Below are positions 59,051-64,000 of a stretch of DNA of 64,000 nt, in pieces. The stretch lies in the NCBI RefSeq assembly GCF_001049895.1, contig NZ_CVPE01000003.1, positions 62,001 to 126,000 of the forward strand, given 5' to 3'. Every line of letters starts with the position of its first letter. Within the stretch, counting starts at the first letter, position 1. The position numbers and the translations under genes were made by a program. The notes below the pieces were generated by a model, which saw only the letters and a list, made by a program, of their open reading frames with translations, did no database searches and had not been told where the DNA came from. Source of the stretch: Rubeoparvulum massiliense. Lineage in GTDB: Bacteria > Bacillota > Bacilli > Rubeoparvulales > Rubeoparvulaceae.

Positions 59051-59653
59051 TTATTCTGCTACTTTAACCATGGCAACACGTAACACCTTGCCATGAAGGG
59101 TATATCCTTTTTGGAATTCATCCATTACACTACCTGATTCAAATTGATCCGATGCTTCCTGCATCACTGCTTGATGCATATAGGGATCGAATGGTTTACC
59201 AATGGTCTCCATCGGTTCCACACCATGCTGTGCAAAGATCTCGAGCATTTGACGTTGTACCATCTTCACACCTTCCACGAAGGGATCATCGGTAGCAAGG
59301 TGCTGACTACCACTTTGAATGGCACGTTCTAAATTATCTAATACGGGTAGCAAAGCCTCTAGTAAGGAAGCATTGGCACTCTTAATCAGGTCTGCTTTTT
59401 CTGTACGCGTACGGCGACGGAAGTTATCAAAGTCTGCTTGCAAACGAAGCATGCGTTGATAATGCTCATCTGACTCTAGTTGCACGCGTGTCAGTTCAGC
59501 CTGTAATCGATTGAACTCTGCTTGTGCCTCTTCATTGCTTACGTGGGCATCTGCGTTCACCTCTTCAACTTGTTCAGGCTTCAGCTCTTCCCTTGATTCA
59601 GGTTGACCCTCTACTGTTGGTTCAGCCTGGTGAAGATCTTTCTGCTCATCCAT
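59051..59653 (-). CDS. grpE: Nucleotide exchange factor GrpE
   Basis: A 200-residue GrpE, which releases ADP from DnaK. An acidic disordered N-terminus (about residues 1-45) leads to the long dimerisation coiled coil (about 46-105, with LQADFDNFRRRTRTEKAD), and the C-terminal beta-wing contains EPMETIGKPFDPYMHQAV and VLRVAMVKV. It lies between hrcA and dnaK. Confidence 0.97.
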   Translation of the reverse strand: MDEQKDLHQAEPTVEGQPESREELKPEQVEEVNADAHVSNEEAQAEFNRLQAELTRVQLESDEHYQRMLRLQADFDNFRRRTRTEKADLIKSANASLLEALLPVLDNLERAIQSGSQHLATDDPFVEGVKMVQRQMLEIFAQHGVEPMETIGKPFDPYMHQAVMQEASDQFESGSVMDEFQKGYTLHGKVLRVAMVKVAE

Positions 59654-59723
59654 TGTGTCACCTCATATCCATTAATGTAAAGAAGAAGGGGCGATGATGA
59701 CCTGTTGGCATCATCGCGTCCAC

Positions 59724-60767
59724 TTAAGTTGTATCAGCCATATTTCGATAATACGCATCAAGCAAGTATGAAAGATTGTCTGACATAAAATCTAAGATGC
59801 CGATCACCCGCTCATATTCCATACGTGTAGGGCCTAAAATACCAATAGTTCCCACCGTACGACCTCCTATGTTATAGGTGGCAGTAATCATGCTGCAATT
59901 AGCCATCTCCTCAATACTGTTCTCTGTGCCAATCCGCACCGAGATACCTTTTTTCTTAGGATACAGCAAGGAAACCATCAGCTCCCGTTGCTCTAACAAA
60001 TCGAGGAGTGCTTTCACTTTATGCACATCCTGAAACTCAGGTTGCATTAAAATATTGGTCATTCCACCGAGAAAGATTTGATCCTTCCAGTCCTGGACAA
60101 ACATCTCATCTAGCATCTGTAGCACCTGCTGATAGGCTTGAAGGTTTCGCTGTAGTTCAATAGCCACCTCTGCATGCAGTCGTTCCTGTACCTCTGAGAT
60201 CGGTAAATTGGTTAGTTTATCATTAAGGATCCTTACCAAACGTTCCATATCAGAGCCTGAAATATTCGAGGGAATACGTACGAGACGATTCTCCACATGT
60301 CCATTGGTCAAAATTAAAATTGCCACCGCCATGTTCTCACTGAGTGGCACAAATTGGATCTGCTTCAAATAGGTTTGTGTAACCTCTGGTCCAAGGACGA
60401 TAGACGTATAGTTGGTCATTGAAGAAAGAATGGTGGCAGTACGCTGTACCATCTCCTCCACGTGTACCATTTTGTCGGTAAAAAAGTTGCGAATCTTGAA
60501 GATCTCTGTTTTATCTAAATTGTGAGGTCTCATCAGATTATCCACATAGAAACGATAACCTTGATGAGAAGGAATGCGACCTGCTGAAGTGTAGGGCTGT
60601 TCAAGATACCCTAGTTCCTCTAAGTCAGCCATCTCATTGCGAATGGTTGCTGAGCTATAGCCCACATGCTTATGTTTAGAGATGGTCCGCGAGCCTACCG
60701 GTTCACCATGCATAATATAATCTGCAACAATCGCTTGTAAAATGAGTTGTTGACGCTCGGTGAGCAC
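59724..60767 (-). CDS. hrcA: Heat-shock repressor HrcA
   Basis: A 347-residue repressor that binds CIRCE and is kept active by GroEL. Winged helix at the N-terminus with PVGSRTISK, SSATIRNEMADLEELGYL and SAGRIPSHQGYRFYVD; then a GAF-like and a dimerisation domain ending in GPTRMEYERVIGILD. The GTG at 60767 has AAAGGAGG 8 nt upstream. A perfect CIRCE lies in its leader, so it represses its own operon. Confidence 0.96.
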   Translation of the reverse strand: MLTERQQLILQAIVADYIMHGEPVGSRTISKHKHVGYSSATIRNEMADLEELGYLEQPYTSAGRIPSHQGYRFYVDNLMRPHNLDKTEIFKIRNFFTDKMVHVEEMVQRTATILSSMTNYTSIVLGPEVTQTYLKQIQFVPLSENMAVAILILTNGHVENRLVRIPSNISGSDMERLVRILNDKLTNLPISEVQERLHAEVAIELQRNLQAYQQVLQMLDEMFVQDWKDQIFLGGMTNILMQPEFQDVHKVKALLDLLEQRELMVSLLYPKKKGISVRIGTENSIEEMANCSMITATYNIGGRTVGTIGILGPTRMEYERVIGILDFMSDNLSYLLDAYYRNMADTT

Positions 60768-60784
60768 GACGCAAGCCTCCTTTA

Positions 60785-60811
60785 TTAGCACTCTATCGTA
60801 ACGAGTGCTAA
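60785..60811. promoter_or_regulatory. CIRCE operator
   Basis: TTAGCACTC-N9-GAGTGCTAA, a perfect match to the consensus. It lies between the promoter and the ribosome-binding site of hrcA, the standard place for HrcA autoregulation of the hrcA-grpE-dnaK-dnaJ operon. Confidence 0.97.
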
Positions 60812-60822
60812 ACCATAACTCA

Positions 60823-60851
60823 AAAATACCACCCTAACCTAGGTTTGTCAA
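60823..60851 (-). promoter_or_regulatory. Promoter of the hrcA operon
   Basis: On the minus strand TTGACA (60846-60851), 17 nt, TATTTT (60823-60828). The start point is expected just upstream of CIRCE. The -35 box overlaps the end of hemW. Confidence 0.85.
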
Positions 60852-61999
60852 CTCGTTAAAAGAAATCTCATATAAACTTCATTCCCAAGCATCATACCTC
60901 GAGGGGTACAGCGGAGGTGTTCATTCTCAAGCACTATTAAGCCTTGCTCCTGTAATTCACGGATCGGATCTGCGTAAATCTCCCAGATGGATCGCTGAAA
61001 GCGCTCTGCAAAGGAAGGGAGGGATACACCTTCTTTCATACGTAAACCAAGGAACATGGTTTCTTCCATGGCCTCTGTAATGGTTACTTGATGAGTCTCA
61101 GCTAACGGAAGCTGTGCAGGATTCATCTGCAATGCCTTGATATACTTCTGTAAGGGTTGAAGATTGGCATATCTTACACCATCCAGATAACCGTGGGCAC
61201 CTGTTCCGACCCCATAATAGGGCTGATCACGCCAATAGACGAGATTATGCTGACTTTCATAGCCCTTCTGCGCAAAGTTACTCACCTCATACTGATGATA
61301 GCCCCGGTCCTCAAGTAATTGGATGATCAATTCATACATCCCAGCTTCTTGCTCCTCCGTTCCTGGTTCAAGGCGCCCCTCCCGAACCCAACGACCAAAC
61401 AGGGCACCTTCCTCGATCTGAAGATCATAAACAGAAAGATGGGTGGGAGCAAGCTGAAGCAGTTCCTCCATGCTAGCACACAGTTGTGCTTCACTTTGAC
61501 CTGGTAGACCAAACATTAAATCGAGAGAAATATTGTGAAAACCGGCTTTCCTTGCCCAATGAACCGCCTCTACCACATCCTCAGGTTGATGGAGACGACC
61601 AATCCTCTTTAGGATCTCTCGATCCATGGTCTGGGCACCGATACTGAGTCGATTCACACCAGCATCATGCAATAGCTGAAGCTTCATCGGATCAAGGGTT
61701 CCAGGATTGGCCTCCACTGTAAACTCCCCATGGTCATCATCGAGTATGAGAAAACGATGGACCATCTCCATCAATCGCCCCAATTGATCAAGACTAAGCG
61801 CTGTTGGTGTCCCCCCCCCTACATACAATGTATGTAAGCGAACCTTCCCTGTTGAGAAGCGAAGAAGCATTTCCTGTTCGAGGGCATCTAAGTATTGATC
61901 TACATACTTGTCCTGTTGCATCACGAAGATATTAAAATCACAGTAATAGCATTTATGGGGACAGAACGGGATATGAATATAACAAGCTTCCACTTTCAT
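60848..61999 (-). CDS. hemW: Heme chaperone HemW (HemN-like radical SAM protein)
   Basis: A 383-residue radical-SAM protein. The cluster motif is CPHKCYYCDFN (Cys13, Cys17, Cys20), with one further Phe where HemN has its extra Cys, which is typical of HemW. Other landmarks are TLYVGGGTPTAL, VEANPGTLD, RLSIGAQTMD and the C-terminal HemN domain. HemW proteins bind heme and deliver it to respiratory enzymes rather than making protoporphyrin. Usual position between lepA and hrcA. Its stop lies in the -35 region of the hrcA promoter. Confidence 0.92.
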   Translation of the reverse strand: MKVEACYIHIPFCPHKCYYCDFNIFVMQQDKYVDQYLDALEQEMLLRFSTGKVRLHTLYVGGGTPTALSLDQLGRLMEMVHRFLILDDDHGEFTVEANPGTLDPMKLQLLHDAGVNRLSIGAQTMDREILKRIGRLHQPEDVVEAVHWARKAGFHNISLDLMFGLPGQSEAQLCASMEELLQLAPTHLSVYDLQIEEGALFGRWVREGRLEPGTEEQEAGMYELIIQLLEDRGYHQYEVSNFAQKGYESQHNLVYWRDQPYYGVGTGAHGYLDGVRYANLQPLQKYIKALQMNPAQLPLAETHQVTITEAMEETMFLGLRMKEGVSLPSFAERFQRSIWEIYADPIRELQEQGLIVLENEHLRCTPRGMMLGNEVYMRFLLTS

Positions 62000-62020
62000 T
62001 TCGACTCACCTTCCATGTGA

Positions 62021-62053
62021 AAAAGACCTCGAACTACCTGTGGTAGCGAGGCC
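62021..62053 (-). terminator. Terminator of lepA
   Basis: Imperfect stem: GGCCTCG and TACC pair with GGTA and CGAGGTC on the minus strand, followed by TTTTTC. It lies between the lepA stop and hemW. Confidence 0.75.
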
Positions 62054-62068
62054 TTTCCTTCATTTCAA

Positions 62069-63883
62069 TTAGTCATCATTTAATTGCAGGACAGCCATGA
62101 ATGCCTCTTGTGGTACTTCCACATTCCCTACAGACTTCATTCGCTTTTTCCCCTCTTTTTGCTTCTCCAGCAATTTTCGTTTACGGGAGATGTCACCACC
62201 ATAACATTTAGCCAGTACGTTTTTACGCATAGCACGGATGGTTTCACGAGCAACAATTTTAGTTCCAATGGCTGCTTGCACAGGTACCTCGAACATTTGA
62301 CGAGGAATCAGCTCACGTAGCTTTTCCACCATCTGTTTGCCCCGTTTATACGCCATATCACGGTGAACGATCAGAGATAGGGCATCCACCTGCTCGCCAT
62401 TTAAGAGAATATCCAGCTTCACCAGCTTCGATTGGCGATAGCCGATCAGTTCATAGTCTAGAGATGCATAGCCCTTGGTATTGGACTTCAAGAGGTCAAA
62501 GAAATCATAGACGATCTCCGCTAGCGGAAGCTCATAGGTAATATTGACCCGGTTGGCATCTAAATATTGCATATTGATAAAGGTACCCCGCTTCTCCTGG
62601 CAGAGCTCCATTACTGCACCTACATACTCATTGGGCACCATGATGGCTGTTTTCACATAGGGCTCCTCCACACTCTCAATCCGTTGCTGATCTGGCATCA
62701 TGGAAGGATTCTCAATAGTTAGGGTCTCACCCTTTGTGAGATTGACTCGGTAAACTACGCTAGGTGCCGTCCGAATCAACGGAATTTTAAATTCCCGCTC
62801 GATCCGTTCTTGAATAATCTCCATGTGTAGCAAGCCGAGAAAGCCGCAACGGAAACCAAATCCTAAAGCTTGGGAGGTTTCTGCCTCAAACTGTAAGGAA
62901 GCATCATTGAGTTGTAGCTTCTCTAAGGCGTCACGAAGATCATTATATTCATTGGAATCTACTGGATAAAGGCCGCAGAACACCATAGGAAGAACCTTAC
63001 GATAGCCTGGAAGTGGTTCTGCTGCTGGATTGGTCACCGTCGTAATGGTATCCCCTACATGCGTATCCTTTACGCTCTTGATACTAGCAGCGATAAAGCC
63101 TACATCACCTACAGTTAATTCCTCTACGCTGATCGGATGTGGGGCAAAGGTACCTACTTCTGTCACCTCAAAGGTTTTACCAGTGGCCATCATTTTAATC
63201 TTCATGCCACGACGAACTACACCATCCATCACACGAATATAGGTGATCACACCGCGATAGGAATCATACAGAGAGTCGAAGATCAATGCCTTCAAAGGAG
63301 CATTAGGGTCACCCGTGGGCGCAGGCACCTTCTCTACGATCTGCTCTAAGATATCTTGGATCCCAATCCCTGCCTTAGCAGAAGCTAACACGGCATCGCT
63401 GGCATCTAAGCCGATCACATCTTCAATCTCCTGCTTAACTCGCTCCGGCTCTGCGCTAGGAAGGTCAATCTTATTGATCACGGGGATGATCTCCAAATCA
63501 TTATCCAAGGCAAGATAGACATTGGCCAGGGTCTGGGCTTCAATCCCCTGAGAAGCATCAACAACTAAGATGGCTCCCTCACATGCTGCAAGACTGCGGG
63601 AGACTTCATAGGTGAAGTCTACGTGTCCTGGGGTGTCAATCAAATGAAGGATATATTCACTTCCATCTTTTGCTTGATATTGTAAGCGTACTGAATTTAA
63701 TTTGATGGTGATTCCACGTTCCCGTTCCAGATCCATCTGATCAAGGAATTGATCTTCCCGCTCACGATCAGACAACGCTCCTGTATATTCAAGGATACGA
63801 TCTGCTAACGTGGATTTCCCATGGTCAATATGGGCAATAATCGAAAAATTACGGATCCGTTTTTGCCGTTCCAGTCTCTCCAT
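62069..63883 (-). CDS. lepA: Elongation factor 4 (LepA)
   Basis: A 604-residue translational GTPase that acts on stalled or back-translocating ribosomes. G motifs are AHIDHGKST (about residues 17-25), the RGITIK switch, DTPGHVDF and NKIDLP; after the EF-G-like domains comes the LepA-specific C-terminal domain with [20 protein letters not shown]. Complete. The 117 nt upstream to the window edge hold no recognised gene. Confidence 0.98.
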   Translation of the reverse strand: MERLERQKRIRNFSIIAHIDHGKSTLADRILEYTGALSDREREDQFLDQMDLERERGITIKLNSVRLQYQAKDGSEYILHLIDTPGHVDFTYEVSRSLAACEGAILVVDASQGIEAQTLANVYLALDNDLEIIPVINKIDLPSAEPERVKQEIEDVIGLDASDAVLASAKAGIGIQDILEQIVEKVPAPTGDPNAPLKALIFDSLYDSYRGVITYIRVMDGVVRRGMKIKMMATGKTFEVTEVGTFAPHPISVEELTVGDVGFIAASIKSVKDTHVGDTITTVTNPAAEPLPGYRKVLPMVFCGLYPVDSNEYNDLRDALEKLQLNDASLQFEAETSQALGFGFRCGFLGLLHMEIIQERIEREFKIPLIRTAPSVVYRVNLTKGETLTIENPSMMPDQQRIESVEEPYVKTAIMVPNEYVGAVMELCQEKRGTFINMQYLDANRVNITYELPLAEIVYDFFDLLKSNTKGYASLDYELIGYRQSKLVKLDILLNGEQVDALSLIVHRDMAYKRGKQMVEKLRELIPRQMFEVPVQAAIGTKIVARETIRAMRKNVLAKCYGGDISRKRKLLEKQKEGKKRMKSVGNVEVPQEAFMAVLQLNDD

Positions 63884-64000
63884 CTAAAACTCCTCCTACA
63901 TTAAGCCCTAGCACATCACAGCATAAGACAGTAAGAATAATTATAGCAGTTCACAGTTAGGAGAGCAATAATTGAGCAAAAAGGTAGAGCCAGGTCACCA

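Noticed and set aside
60848-61999. Radical-SAM protein as coproporphyrinogen oxidase HemN
   Set aside because: It lacks the extra cysteine of HemN after CYYC and stands at the conserved HemW position.

Overview
The window is a low-to-mid GC stretch of a Bacillales-type Firmicute. The evidence is the gene order lepA-hemW-hrcA-grpE-dnaK-dnaJ-prmA-rsmE-mtaB ... rpsU-yqeY-nfeD-floA-yqfB-yqfC-yqfD-phoH-pgpH-ybeY ... cdd-era-yqzL-recO ... dnaG-rpoD ... trmK-nif3, which is the Bacillus subtilis lepA-to-yqfO neighbourhood as I recall it. Further support comes from a perfect CIRCE element, strong Shine-Dalgarno sequences, GTG and TTG starts, and the sporulation genes yqfC and yqfD, which suggest an endospore former. 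I do not name a species. Almost all genes lie on the minus strand, so the minus strand is probably the leading strand. The exceptions are a small membrane protein at the left edge, a giant secreted protease, murF and yqeW.

Layout from right to left, in the direction of transcription. 63.9-52.8 kb: lepA, hemW, then the HrcA-regulated heat-shock operon (hrcA-grpE-dnaK-dnaJ) running on into prmA-rsmE-mtaB. 52.6-52.3 kb: a tRNA cluster (Gly-GCC, Leu-UAA, Arg-ACG) with its own promoter and terminator. 52.3-43.1 kb: two paralogous three-gene operons, each coding for a Tat-exported molybdopterin catalytic subunit, a four-cluster ferredoxin subunit and an NrfD-type membrane subunit. One TorD-family chaperone gene lies between them. 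This is an anaerobic respiration island, most likely for a sulfur-type acceptor. 42.9-38.0 kb: deoC, yqeW, ddl, murF and a HIT hydrolase. 37.9-37.2 kb: rpsU and yqeY. 37.2-31.8 kb, plus strand: a 1798-residue bacillopeptidase F-like secreted subtilase.

31.4-20.0 kb: envelope and RNA-metabolism genes (nfeD-floA-yqfB-like, yqfC-yqfD-phoH-pgpH-ybeY, a DUF502 gene, cdd-era-yqzL-recO). 19.9-15.7 kb: the ccpN-ppsR-ppdK operon for pyruvate/PEP interconversion and its control. 15.4-12.4 kb: dnaG-rpoD. 12.3-8.6 kb: a membrane protein and a fatty-acid activation/oxidation pair. 8.5-6.9 kb: trmK-nif3. 6.8-6.4 kb: rnpB. 6.1-0.2 kb: a ZosA-like metal ATPase, an iron-type alcohol dehydrogenase, the fetAB exporter, a thioesterase and a small membrane protein.

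Points that stand out: (1) rnpB has class A (ancestral) architecture rather than the class B form usual for Bacilli. (2) The duplicated molybdoenzyme operons share one chaperone gene, and their upstream regions carry very different regulatory features (a Crp/Fnr-like box, short leader ORFs, palindromes). (3) yqfC has its Shine-Dalgarno inside a terminator-like hairpin that also contains a sigma-E-like promoter. (4) ccpN and ppsR have optimal Shine-Dalgarno spacing to an in-frame ATC rather than to a normal start codon. No CRISPR array, insertion sequence or prophage was recognised.
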